A DNA stretch of 64,000 bases from Polynucleobacter sp. MWH-P3-07-1 (GTDB lineage: Bacteria > Pseudomonadota > Gammaproteobacteria > Burkholderiales > Burkholderiaceae), in assembly GCF_018687555.1 (NCBI RefSeq), contig NZ_CP061296.1, forward strand, positions 248,001 to 312,000. Reading direction: 5' to 3'. Both the position numbers and the translations under genes were made by a program. This document shows positions 55,968 through 64,000 of this stretch, piece by piece. Below the pieces are notes generated by a model. The model searched no databases. It was not told the origin of the DNA and saw only the letters and a program-made list of their open reading frames with translations. Position 1 is the first letter of the stretch. Every line of letters starts with the position of its first letter.

Positions 55968-56918
55968 ATGGGTATTAATGATATTAGACATAGCATTGTT
56001 ATAGTTTCTTATAATCAAGAGAAATATATCCTTAATGCTATTAAGTCTATATTTGAGCAAGAAATCCCTCCATATGAGCTAGTCATTTTAGACGATTGCT
56101 CAAGTGACTCTACTGCCAAGCTAGCAAGAGAGTATATTGCGGCCAATCCGCATAGCTTCCACTGTCAAGTAATTGTCAATGAGAGCAACTTGGGTATTCC
56201 CAGGAATATGCAAAAGGCAGCTGTAGTTTCGTCTGGAAATGTGTTGAGTTTATTGGCTGCGGATGATGTGTGGTTTTCAAATGGCACGCGCTGCGTAAAA
56301 AATGGAATTGAGAATAATCAGTTAAATCCAGATAAAGATAATTTTGTCTGTTTTGCTCCAACTTTATCAATGAATCCAGATGGTAGCAATCGGTTTGTTA
56401 CAAATTATGTAATTTATAAGGACTCTCCATTACGAACAATGATTCGTAAATGTGCACCTTTTGGAAAAATTGGTTTTTCTAGATCGGCTTTGATAGGAGT
56501 CGATTATCCGGTTGACATTGGTTTATGGGCCGACTGGGTTTGGGATGTAAGCATTTGTGACAAAGTAAATAAATATTATGAAATAAATGAACTGTGTTTT
56601 GTTCATTACGGGCAGATAGGAGTTTCATCAAATACTGATGTAAATGAAATTGATGAGTCCTATTTGAGGGCATGTATCTATCTCCTGGAGAAGTATAAAA
56701 AAGAGTTTAATTTTTTTGACCGAATGTATTTGGTTGGAGAGAAATACTATTTACTTTGGAAGATCAAAAAAGAATACCAATTTTTAATCTTGAGTTTATT
56801 TCTTATGATATTAAATTCTTTTAACTGTGGCAGTCTCACTTCATTTAAGTCTATGATATCAAGATATATGCCAGAAAAGATCATAGAATTTGTAAGAAAA
56901 TTGAGTAAAATATTATAG
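55968..56918 (+). CDS. GT2 family glycosyltransferase
   Basis: GT-A transferase with SIVIVSYNQEKYILNAIKSI, LVILDDCSSDSTAKLA and LSLLAADDVWF as the nucleotide-binding and metal-binding signatures. The C-terminal 60 residues include one hydrophobic segment (about 265-285). The frame opens at TTG 55959; ATG 55968 is preferred. Length 316 residues. Very AT-rich. Confidence 0.87.
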   Translation: MGINDIRHSIVIVSYNQEKYILNAIKSIFEQEIPPYELVILDDCSSDSTAKLAREYIAANPHSFHCQVIVNESNLGIPRNMQKAAVVSSGNVLSLLAADDVWFSNGTRCVKNGIENNQLNPDKDNFVCFAPTLSMNPDGSNRFVTNYVIYKDSPLRTMIRKCAPFGKIGFSRSALIGVDYPVDIGLWADWVWDVSICDKVNKYYEINELCFVHYGQIGVSSNTDVNEIDESYLRACIYLLEKYKKEFNFFDRMYLVGEKYYLLWKIKKEYQFLILSLFLMILNSFNCGSLTSFKSMISRYMPEKIIEFVRKLSKIL

Positions 56919-57055
56919 ATTTCACATGTATTTAATTTTTTTCTGCTCTTTTTTTGAGGTATTTATTAAAAAAAGATATATCTTCTTTCGTTGCTTGCAA
57001 CAATATTTACTATAGGCTATTCAAATTTTTATATCAAGAGTTTTCTGGTTTCAAC

Positions 57056-57976
57056 ATGATTAGTTCAGCATGTCCAATACTATTAATTTTTTTTAATAGA
57101 CCAGATATTTTGTCTCGTCAGCTCTTAGCGTTGAGGCAATTTAAGCCAGCCTCTATATATTTAGCCGCTGATGGCCCAAGAGTTTCGAATGAAGAAGATC
57201 TGCAGAAATTGAATCTGTGCAAGCAGATGATTGCTACAAAGATTGACTGGGCTTGTAACTTACATTTCAATTATTCTGAAAAAAATTATGGCTGCGATCA
57301 ATTTGTCCCTAAAGCAATTGACTGGTTTTTTTCTAATGAAGAGGCTGGCATAGTACTTGAGGACGATTGCTTGATTTCAAACGATTTCTATACATTCTCA
57401 TCTATTTTGCTCGATAAATACGCTTCTGACGATATGGTAATGAGTGTTTCAGCTTCGAACTTTCAGAGTAAAAAGTGGGGAGAGGGTGATTACTATTTCT
57501 CTCGCTACCCTGCTAATTGGGCTTGGGCCACTTGGCGGCGCGCGTGGCAACACTTTGATTTCAGCATGCAGGATTTGGATCAATTTACTGCTTCCGATGG
57601 TGGATTCAATCGGATTAAATTGTCAAGTGAGGAAAAGCGCTATTGGCTGAAGTTTTTTCGTGGACTTCAGAGTGGTAAATATACGTTTTGGGATGCAAAG
57701 TGGTTGTATTCCATATGGAAAAGAAATGGTGTTTCCATTACCCCTAACTTTAATTTATCAACCAATATTGGATTTGGTGAAGCCGCAACCCATACTAAGG
57801 AGCGTACCCAAACCCATGTTTTGCCGATCCATCCTCTAAGGTGCGCATTAAAAGATCCCTCCTCTCTTGAGATTCAGACAGCCGCAGATCATTACCTTTA
57901 CCTTAATTTTTATAAACCAAGTCTCAGTGGTTTATTTAAGTCAGCAATGGTTAAGATGAAGAAATTATTTCTATGA
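57056..57976 (+). CDS. GNT-I-like nucleotide-diphospho-sugar transferase
   Basis: Predicted glycosyltransferase of a GT-A fold group often annotated as HlpA-like or nucleotide-diphospho-sugar transferase. PILLIFFNRPDILSRQLLAL starts the domain, AADGPRVSNEEDLQ and GIVLEDDCLISNDFYTFSS contain the EDD metal motif, and ANWAWATWRRAWQHFD is strongly conserved in the family. ATG 57056 is preferred over a TTG at 56954 that adds 34 residues. Neither has a clear ribosome site. Length 306 residues. Overlaps the next gene by four bases. Confidence 0.82.
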   Translation: MISSACPILLIFFNRPDILSRQLLALRQFKPASIYLAADGPRVSNEEDLQKLNLCKQMIATKIDWACNLHFNYSEKNYGCDQFVPKAIDWFFSNEEAGIVLEDDCLISNDFYTFSSILLDKYASDDMVMSVSASNFQSKKWGEGDYYFSRYPANWAWATWRRAWQHFDFSMQDLDQFTASDGGFNRIKLSSEEKRYWLKFFRGLQSGKYTFWDAKWLYSIWKRNGVSITPNFNLSTNIGFGEAATHTKERTQTHVLPIHPLRCALKDPSSLEIQTAADHYLYLNFYKPSLSGLFKSAMVKMKKLFL

Positions 57977-59178
57977 ATATCTTGACTATTACTGCAAGCG
58001 ATAACTCAATGGGCGGTGCGTCAAGAGTAGCTATGGATATTCATCAAGGCCTATTAAAAAGAGGGCATGAATCCTTTGTGTTTTCAGGAAAGTCACAAAA
58101 CTACGATGTGAGCTCTCGAATACAAGAAATCAAGAGACCTTTTTTAACCAAAGTACTATCAAGAGCTCTATCTAATGACATTGATTTTTTTCAAACCGAC
58201 TATTTGCTTGATACCCCTGAATTCAAGGCTGCAGATGTAGTGCATTGCCACAATCTTCATGGATGGTATTTTAGTTTAAGAACGTTAAAAAAGATGGCGC
58301 AAAAAAAACCAGTGCTATGGACCTTGCATGATATGTGGTCTATAACACCACATGCCGCACATACATCATCTTCCATTATTCGAAATGGCATCTACCAGAT
58401 TTCAGACAAGAGTTTGTATCCAAGTACCATTTGGGACAACGATAGATATCTAACGCATCGTAAGAGCCAGATCTATAAGGACATGAGGGTTAATTTAGTT
58501 AGTCCATCGCATTGGCTGATAGAAAAGCTGAGATTTTCTTGCTTATCATCTAAGCAAACATTTCTCATTCCAAATGGAATTGATTGCAACCAATTTCAAA
58601 TGGGTTCTCGTAATGAGCTTCGAAAAAAGTATGGTTTTTCAGAGGGCCCTATGATTCTATTTATTGGGGCAGATGCAGAAAACAATATTTACAAGGGGTA
58701 TCAAGATTTTGTATGGCTTGCATCATCAGATGATGATCCGAAGAATCAGTATGTATGCTTAGGATCTCAAAGCAGTGGCCTGAGAGGCTGCGTTAAGCAT
58801 TTACAGGCATCTTCTGACAAAAGCTACGTAGCTGAAATCCTTTCTTGTGCGGATGTTTTAGTTGCAACCTCGAAGTATGAAAATTTTCCGCTAGTGCTAT
58901 TGGAGGCAATGGCGTGCGGTGTTTCGGTAATTACTTATGATGTTGGCGGATCTGCTGAGGCAATCGTTGGAGCGCCAAACTGTGTTGCCACTCCATTAGG
59001 TGATCGAAATCTCTTGAAAAATACTCTTAAAAATATAATTGATAATGCCTTGATCGGAGGAAATCATCTAAGGCAAGAGTTGAGGGCGCATGTAAAAAAT
59101 AACTATGATCTTGAGAAAATGTTAGATTCATATACTGAAGTTTATAAGCAGCTTATTGCCAACCCGAGGTTAGCTTGA
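57973..59178 (+). CDS. GT4 family glycosyltransferase
   Basis: GT-B transferase. The N-terminus MNILTITASDNSMGGASRVA has the acceptor-side glycine loop, FLIPNGIDCNQF is typical, and the donor-binding region SKYENFPLVLLEAMACGVSV shows the E-x7-E motif. HDMWSITPHAAH resembles WcaC/Bme6-type colanic acid transferases. Length 401 residues. Overlaps the fucosyltransferase gene by four bases. Confidence 0.9.
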   Translation: MNILTITASDNSMGGASRVAMDIHQGLLKRGHESFVFSGKSQNYDVSSRIQEIKRPFLTKVLSRALSNDIDFFQTDYLLDTPEFKAADVVHCHNLHGWYFSLRTLKKMAQKKPVLWTLHDMWSITPHAAHTSSSIIRNGIYQISDKSLYPSTIWDNDRYLTHRKSQIYKDMRVNLVSPSHWLIEKLRFSCLSSKQTFLIPNGIDCNQFQMGSRNELRKKYGFSEGPMILFIGADAENNIYKGYQDFVWLASSDDDPKNQYVCLGSQSSGLRGCVKHLQASSDKSYVAEILSCADVLVATSKYENFPLVLLEAMACGVSVITYDVGGSAEAIVGAPNCVATPLGDRNLLKNTLKNIIDNALIGGNHLRQELRAHVKNNYDLEKMLDSYTEVYKQLIANPRLA

Positions 59179-60068
59179 TTATCGTTAGGATAAATGGGGG
59201 CTTGGGAAATCAGCTTTTTCAGTATGCTGCGGCTTGCTCACTTGCGAGCAAAAATAATGATATTTTAAAGATTGATGTTTTAGGTTACCAGCCTGGTAGA
59301 AATCAAAAACAAATCTATAGAAATTTAGATATTACTGATTTCTCAATTTCAGCTGCGATTGCAACTTCTGAAGAAGTTAATAAAACTAAAAATCGCTGGG
59401 GATTTTTTTCAAAAGTACTTCGCTTATTTAGACAAAAAATACTAAAGCTATATTATGTTGACTGGCACCCGGAAATACTGGATCAAGCGGGAAATATTTA
59501 TCTAGACGGCTATTTTCAGAGTGAGAAGTATTTTCTAGGGCGAGTTGATCAGATCCTTAGCGAATTTACTTTAAAGCCTGATTTATGTAATGAAATCGAG
59601 CCAATTGTGCAGCTTATTAAATGTAAGCCTATTTCGGTAAGTCTGCATATCCGAAGGGGAGACTATGTTGAAAATCCTAAAACGATGCAATATCACCTAG
59701 TATGTGACATTGGGTACTATGAGCGCGCAATTGCTTATATGCAGCAAAAGTATTCAAATTTGCACCTATTTATTTTTTCGGACGATCCAGACTGGGTTAG
59801 GAAAAACCTTTCTGTCACTCACGCTACATTTATATCCTCTGATAAGGGGGCGGAAAATTCTTTAAAACCATCTCAAGAGTTAGTTTTAATGTCTAAATGT
59901 GATCACCATATCCTCTCCAATAGTTCCTTTAGCTGGTGGGGTGCTTACTTAAACCAATCTACCTGCAAAACAGTTCTAGTGCCAGACATTTGGAATAATG
60001 GGTACATTTCGCAGCCCAATATAGTTCCCGAGAGTTGGTTGCGATTTCCCGTTTTGAAAGACGCATAG
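59175..60068 (+). CDS. GT11 family alpha-1,2-fucosyltransferase
   Basis: Transfers L-fucose from GDP-fucose to a galactose or similar acceptor. The family motifs are clear: RINGGLGNQLFQYAAACSLA (partly), SLHIRRGDYVENP with the GDP-fucose-binding HxRRxD, FIFSDDPDWV and SNSSFSWWGAYLN. TTG start at 59175. Length 297 residues. The donor pathway (manC, gmd, fcl) lies about 20 kb upstream in the same locus. Confidence 0.93.
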   Translation: MIIVRINGGLGNQLFQYAAACSLASKNNDILKIDVLGYQPGRNQKQIYRNLDITDFSISAAIATSEEVNKTKNRWGFFSKVLRLFRQKILKLYYVDWHPEILDQAGNIYLDGYFQSEKYFLGRVDQILSEFTLKPDLCNEIEPIVQLIKCKPISVSLHIRRGDYVENPKTMQYHLVCDIGYYERAIAYMQQKYSNLHLFIFSDDPDWVRKNLSVTHATFISSDKGAENSLKPSQELVLMSKCDHHILSNSSFSWWGAYLNQSTCKTVLVPDIWNNGYISQPNIVPESWLRFPVLKDA

Positions 60069-60075
60069 CTTCTCC

Positions 60076-60888
60076 ATGCTCGCTCCTGTCAGCGTTATCA
60101 TTCCGTGCTATATGGCTTCTGCTTTTTTAGAGCAAGCAGTAGACTCCGTTCTAGACCAAACATTGTTACCAAAAGAATTACTCTTGGTTGATGACGCAAG
60201 TTCTGATGGCGGGAAAACTAAAGATCTAATTGAGAGTCTTAAAAAAAAGATCCTTGAAAAAAATAATGGCATTACTGTTCTAACCCTTTATCATGACATC
60301 AATACTGGGCCTGGTGGTACTCGAAACAGTGGGTGGAATTTGGCTACTCAGCCGTGGCTTGCATTTTTAGATGCGGATGACGCATGGCATCCGCGCAAAT
60401 TAGAGATTTCATGTAAGTGGCTCAAGGATCATGTGGATGCAGTTATGTTGGGGCATTTAACTCAAGCCTTAGCCAAAAATGCAGGCATACCTCAGCTTAA
60501 GTCTTCCCACTCAATGCAAGGTGAACGGATTTCATTTTTGCAGATGGTGATAGCGAATCGTTTCTTTACCCGTACTGTAATGATTAAACGAGATATTTCA
60601 CTTCGCTTTAAAGATAAGCTATTCACTGAAGACTATTTACTCTGGTTGGAAGTTGTTTTAGCTGATATGCCTGCTTATGTTTTAAATGAGACACTTGCAT
60701 TTAGTTTTCGTCCTGAGTTCAGTGCTGGAGGGTATAGTGGACAGCTATGGGCACATGAAAAAAAAGAGCTTCGTACGTGGGTTTATTTATATAGCGCAAA
60801 TAAAATTTCATTCCCAACTTTGTGTATTGCCATCCCTTGGTCTTGCATTAAATATATACGCCGAGTATTAAATGGGTACTTTAGATGA
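60076..60888 (+). CDS. GT2 family glycosyltransferase
   Basis: GT-A transferase with VSVIIPCYMASAFLEQAVDS, LLLVDDASSDGGKTKDLIE and WLAFLDADDAWHPRKLEIS as signature motifs. Length 270 residues. It sits between the fucosyltransferase and a GT4 gene, with a four-base overlap to the latter, so it is part of the same assembly operon. Confidence 0.9.
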   Translation: MLAPVSVIIPCYMASAFLEQAVDSVLDQTLLPKELLLVDDASSDGGKTKDLIESLKKKILEKNNGITVLTLYHDINTGPGGTRNSGWNLATQPWLAFLDADDAWHPRKLEISCKWLKDHVDAVMLGHLTQALAKNAGIPQLKSSHSMQGERISFLQMVIANRFFTRTVMIKRDISLRFKDKLFTEDYLLWLEVVLADMPAYVLNETLAFSFRPEFSAGGYSGQLWAHEKKELRTWVYLYSANKISFPTLCIAIPWSCIKYIRRVLNGYFR

Positions 60889-62024
60889 GTGAGCCTAGAA
60901 AGAAAATTTGTATGTTGGTGGCAACTCCGCTAACGATCCATTTTTTTCTTAAGCCACATTTGATGGCATTGTCAAAAAATCATGATGTAACTTTAATGGT
61001 TAATTTAAAAAGTGATAGCTATGTTCTTCCATTAGGACTGCCGATTGATATCATTGATATCGGGATTTCTAGAAAGATGGCGCCCATTTCTGATTTGATA
61101 TGTTTAGTGAAGCTATTTTTTTTATTTCGTAAAGCCAAATACGATTTACTCATCACCGTTGTACCTAAGGCTGGCCTATTGGGAATGTTGGCTGGCGTTG
61201 TTGCTAGAATTCCTCAGCGCCTTCATATTTTTCAGGGTGAGGTTTGGGCTCATCTTGATGGCTTTAGTCGCAAATTCTTTAAAACTTGTGATTGGATTAC
61301 CGCAACCTTAGCAACAGATGTATTAGCTGTAAGTCAATCAGAAAAGCAGTTCTTGATTAGGCAGGGGGTGATACTGCCCGATAAAATTAGTGTAATCGGC
61401 AAAGGCTCTATTGGGGGTGTCGATATCGAGCGCTTTTCAAATGGTCTTTCCTTAAGAAAAAAGGTCCGCTCAGATTTGAAAATTCCGGAAGATGCGGTTG
61501 CATTAATTTTTCTAGGGCGCCTTGTAAGGGATAAAGGAATTTATCAGCTAGTTACTGCATTTAAGAATATTGCAAAATTTGATCGCCGATTATGGCTTCT
61601 TTTGATTGGGCCAGATGAGGAGCTAGAGTTTGATAACTTATGTTTGGGGAATCTTGCTGTTCAATCTGTGAGGGCGCCTTTTACTGCTAACCCAGAAGTG
61701 TATTTAGCTGCCAGTGATATATTAGTGCTACCCAGCTTTAGAGAGGGTTTTGGTGTTGTGATTATCGAAGCGGCAGCTATGGGTCTACCTTCTATCGGTT
61801 CCAACATTTACGGTATCAGTGATGCAATTATTGATCAAGAGACTGGTTTATTATTCGAGTGTGGTAGCTCAGCGCAACTTCAATATTGCATACAGTCTTT
61901 GCTAGATAGTAAAAATTTAAGGGCTAGAATGGGGGCTGCAGCATATAGAAATGCGAAAGAAAATTTTAAAAGTAACGAGGTCGTTGCAGGTTACGTGAGT
62001 CATATATCAAATTTATTAAAATGA
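60885..62024 (+). CDS. GT4 family glycosyltransferase
   Basis: GT-B transferase resembling CapM/PglA-type enzymes that act just after the initiating sugar. AGLLGMLAGVVARIPQRLHI lies in the acceptor domain, VALIFLGRLVRDKGIYQLV starts the donor domain, and PSFREGFGVVIIEAAAMGLP holds the E-x7-E motif. Length 379 residues. Followed after 18 bases by the PglC-like transferase gene, which supports an early role in chain assembly. Confidence 0.9.
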   Translation: MSEPRKKICMLVATPLTIHFFLKPHLMALSKNHDVTLMVNLKSDSYVLPLGLPIDIIDIGISRKMAPISDLICLVKLFFLFRKAKYDLLITVVPKAGLLGMLAGVVARIPQRLHIFQGEVWAHLDGFSRKFFKTCDWITATLATDVLAVSQSEKQFLIRQGVILPDKISVIGKGSIGGVDIERFSNGLSLRKKVRSDLKIPEDAVALIFLGRLVRDKGIYQLVTAFKNIAKFDRRLWLLLIGPDEELEFDNLCLGNLAVQSVRAPFTANPEVYLAASDILVLPSFREGFGVVIIEAAAMGLPSIGSNIYGISDAIIDQETGLLFECGSSAQLQYCIQSLLDSKNLRARMGAAAYRNAKENFKSNEVVAGYVSHISNLLK

Positions 62025-62042
62025 AGTCTGTAATATAAAATA

Positions 62043-62603
62043 ATGAAACGTAGTATTGACCTAATCATTGCGGGAAGTGCATCAGCAATCCTTTTGCCGA
62101 TGATTTTATTGATCTGCCTATTGGTAGCATGTACATCCCGCGGTCCAGTAATTTATTGGTCAAGGCGCGTTGGTAGAGCCAATAGAATCTTTATGATGCC
62201 AAAGTTTCGAAGTATGAAATGCGATACACCAATTTTGCCGACAGATTTATTGGTGAACCCCAGCATGTATTTGACGCCAGTTGGTAGTTTTATCCGAAAT
62301 ACTAGCTTAGATGAGCTTCCTCAGCTATGGAGTATTCTCAAGGGGGATATGAGCTTTGTAGGTCCAAGGCCGGCATTATTCAATCAACATAATCTAATTA
62401 AGCTTCGATCGAATTTTGGTATTGATGGCTTGACTCCTGGTTTGACTGGTTGGGCACAAGTAAATGGACGCGATGAAGTTTCAGATTATGAAAAAGTTAA
62501 ATTTGATTTGGAGTACCTTCAAAATGCATCGCTATTATTTGATCTTAAGATCATATGGCTTACTTTCTCAAAAGTTTTTTCAGGTAGCGGGGTAAGTCAC
62601 TAA
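62043..62603 (+). CDS. PglC/WcaJ-family initiating phosphosugar transferase
   Basis: Transfers a sugar-1-phosphate from a UDP-sugar to undecaprenyl phosphate, starting the glycan. One N-terminal membrane segment (about residues 8-32) is followed by MPKFRSMKCDTP, SLDELPQLWSILKGDMSFVG, GPRPALF and PGLTGWAQVNGRDE, the complete family set. At 186 residues it is the small monotopic PglC type. A WbpM/PglF-like dehydratase is translationally coupled, so the first sugar is probably a 2-acetamido-2,6-dideoxyhexose derivative. Confidence 0.93.
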   Translation: MKRSIDLIIAGSASAILLPMILLICLLVACTSRGPVIYWSRRVGRANRIFMMPKFRSMKCDTPILPTDLLVNPSMYLTPVGSFIRNTSLDELPQLWSILKGDMSFVGPRPALFNQHNLIKLRSNFGIDGLTPGLTGWAQVNGRDEVSDYEKVKFDLEYLQNASLLFDLKIIWLTFSKVFSGSGVSH

Positions 62604-64000
62604 TGATAAGAGAAGGTATAAACCATATTTTAAAATGGCCGCGCTGGCTTAAGAGGTTAGCGGTCATTGGACTCGATATTTTTCTTTGCATTACTACTAC
62701 TTGGGTCGCATTCTATTTGCGACTAGGTCTGTGGGTTGGCCTTAACAACTTTCAGTTAACCCCTGACATAATATTAAGACCATGGTTAGCAATCCTGCTT
62801 GCATTAATCATCGCAATTCCCCTCTTCAAGTCTTTTGGCTTCTATAGAGTAATTTTTAGATATTCTGGATGGTCTGCTGCGCTAATAATTGCTCGTGCAA
62901 TTGCTTTGTACGGCGTTCTTTACGCAATGATTCTGACGGTAGCGGGGGTGCATGGTATTCCACGGACCGTTGGTTTAATTCAGCCTTTGTTGCTATTTTT
63001 GGCTGTGGCAGGCTCGAGATTAGCCATTAGCCATTGGCTTGGGCGTCTACACAAAGAGCGTATTCCATCCCTTAGCATGCCAAGGGTCCTAATTTATGGG
63101 GCTGGAGCAGCAGGGAGAGAGTTGGCTGCAGCTATTCGTGACAGTAGAAAAATGCAAGTAGTTGGATTTATTGATGACGACAAACATTTGCAAAACAACG
63201 ATTTAAACGGCATAAAAATTTACTTCCCAATCGAAATTGATGATGTTATAAATGCTCTCAAGGTCACCGATATACTTCTGGCCATTCCATCTATTAGCCG
63301 TACAAAGCGAGCAGACATTATTGAATCTCTCGCTAAATTCAAGGTATCGATTCGTACTCTACCAAGTTTACAGGATTTAGCTAGCGGAAAAATTTCTGTA
63401 TCGGATATTCATGATCTAGATATTGAAGATCTTTTGGGTCGTGAGCCCGTAATACCCGATTCAATGTTACTTGAAAAAAATATACTGGGTAAGGTAGTTT
63501 TAGTTACTGGTGCTGGCGGAACAATAGGATCTGAATTATGTCGGCAAATTGCCCGGCAAAAACCTGAGCATATTATCCTTCTTGAGCAGAGCGAATTCGC
63601 ACTTTACAAGATTGATCGGGAGCTTAGACAGATCAATCACAATAGTAATTGCGATAATTTTTTAGTTACACCTATATTAGGCTCTGTTCGTAGCGAGAAT
63701 TTAATCAGAAGTCTTCTCGGCCAACATCGTCCACATATTATTTTTCATGCTGCAGCCTATAAGCATGTACCGCTGGTTGAGGAAAACTCTATCGAAGGCA
63801 TTCTTAACAATGCTTATGGTACTAAAAATATTGCAAATTTAGCTAGTGAGTTTGGGGTATCAAACTTTGTTTTGATTAGTACAGATAAGGCCGTGAGACC
63901 AAAAAATATCATGGGTGCGAGTAAGCGCCTGGCAGAAATGATATTGCAGGCTATGGCAAAAGATTCAGTTCAATCAAAGCGCACAATTTTTTCAATGGTA
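62603..64000 (+). CDS. WbpM/PglF-like UDP-GlcNAc 4,6-dehydratase, 3'-truncated by window edge
   Basis: Membrane-bound nucleotide-sugar dehydratase. The ATG shares one base with the preceding stop. About four transmembrane segments (residues 18-120) precede a first Rossmann domain (RVLIYGAGAAGRELAAAIR) and the catalytic SDR domain (VVLVTGAGGTIGSELCRQIA, HAAAYKHVPLVEEN). STDKAVRPKNIMGASKR shows Met where most SDRs have the catalytic Tyr, as in the WbpM group. The frame is open to the window end (466 codons seen), so roughly the last 150 residues are missing. Confidence 0.93.
   Translation, partial: MIREGINHILKWPRWLKRLAVIGLDIFLCITTTWVAFYLRLGLWVGLNNFQLTPDIILRPWLAILLALIIAIPLFKSFGFYRVIFRYSGWSAALIIARAIALYGVLYAMILTVAGVHGIPRTVGLIQPLLLFLAVAGSRLAISHWLGRLHKERIPSLSMPRVLIYGAGAAGRELAAAIRDSRKMQVVGFIDDDKHLQNNDLNGIKIYFPIEIDDVINALKVTDILLAIPSISRTKRADIIESLAKFKVSIRTLPSLQDLASGKISVSDIHDLDIEDLLGREPVIPDSMLLEKNILGKVVLVTGAGGTIGSELCRQIARQKPEHIILLEQSEFALYKIDRELRQINHNSNCDNFLVTPILGSVRSENLIRSLLGQHRPHIIFHAAAYKHVPLVEENSIEGILNNAYGTKNIANLASEFGVSNFVLISTDKAVRPKNIMGASKRLAEMILQAMAKDSVQSKRTIFSMV

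Overview
The window looks like chromosomal DNA from a betaproteobacterium of the Burkholderiaceae. The moderate-to-low GC content and the gene order fit a Polynucleobacter-like freshwater bacterium, but this is inferred from gene content and was not tested by a search. No rRNA, tRNA, CRISPR array or recognisable transposase was seen. The genome is compact: most neighbouring genes overlap or lie within a few bases of each other.

Region 1 (1-8.2 kb) is an envelope-sugar block: the end of rfbD, rfbA and rfbC (dTDP-L-rhamnose), a GT9 heptosyltransferase, a TolC-type outer-membrane factor, uppP, a DUF2721 membrane protein, a UDP-glucuronate decarboxylase and trmB. Region 2 (8.2-16.3 kb) holds gabD, then a riboflavin hub with ribBA-ribH-nusB on the minus strand and ribD-ribE on the plus strand. 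Four small type IV pilin-like genes lie between the two riboflavin groups, and queC follows. Region 3 (16.3-20.9 kb) is a complete minus-strand tolQ-tolR-tolA-tolB-pal-cpoB operon. Region 4 (20.9-34.1 kb) is housekeeping: glyA, nrdR, adk, kdsB, a Trm112-like small protein, lpxK, an ExbB/ExbD pair, xseA, murB, yajQ, xerD, plsY, a MAPEG protein and folE. It is interrupted by two toxin-antitoxin modules, HigBA and BrnTA. Region 5 (34.1-36.2 kb) has a high-potential iron-sulfur protein behind a Fur-like box, an HPP-family membrane protein, a small minus-strand ORF and a VapBC module.

Region 6 (36.2 kb to the end) is a large O-antigen or exopolysaccharide locus. Precursor genes make GDP-mannose and GDP-L-fucose (manC, gmd, fcl), UDP-galactose (galE) and a dTDP-3-amino-3,6-dideoxyhexose (FdtA/QdtA-like cupin plus DegT aminotransferase, fed by RfbA and an RfbB expected upstream). 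Assembly genes include an O-antigen ligase/polymerase-like membrane protein, about eight glycosyltransferases (one a GT11 fucosyltransferase), a PglK/MsbA-like ABC transporter, a PglC-like initiating phosphosugar transferase and a WbpM/PglF-like 4,6-dehydratase cut by the window end. From about 42.3 kb onward the DNA is visibly more AT-rich and uses many ATA, AGA and AGG codons, which suggests lateral acquisition.

The most unusual material is in this last part. The ABC transporter is split by an in-frame TGA exactly where the family has a conserved glycine. Next comes a run of enzymes with no obvious standard role: ATP-grasp, Gfo/Idh/MocA oxidoreductase, FkbM methyltransferase, iron-type alcohol dehydrogenase, a radical SAM/SPASM protein, and a neighbour that appears to be a degenerate radical SAM paralogue. 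That neighbour lacks the CxxxCxxC cluster but keeps the C-terminal cysteine pattern. Together these genes are the best candidate here for an undescribed glycan-modification pathway.
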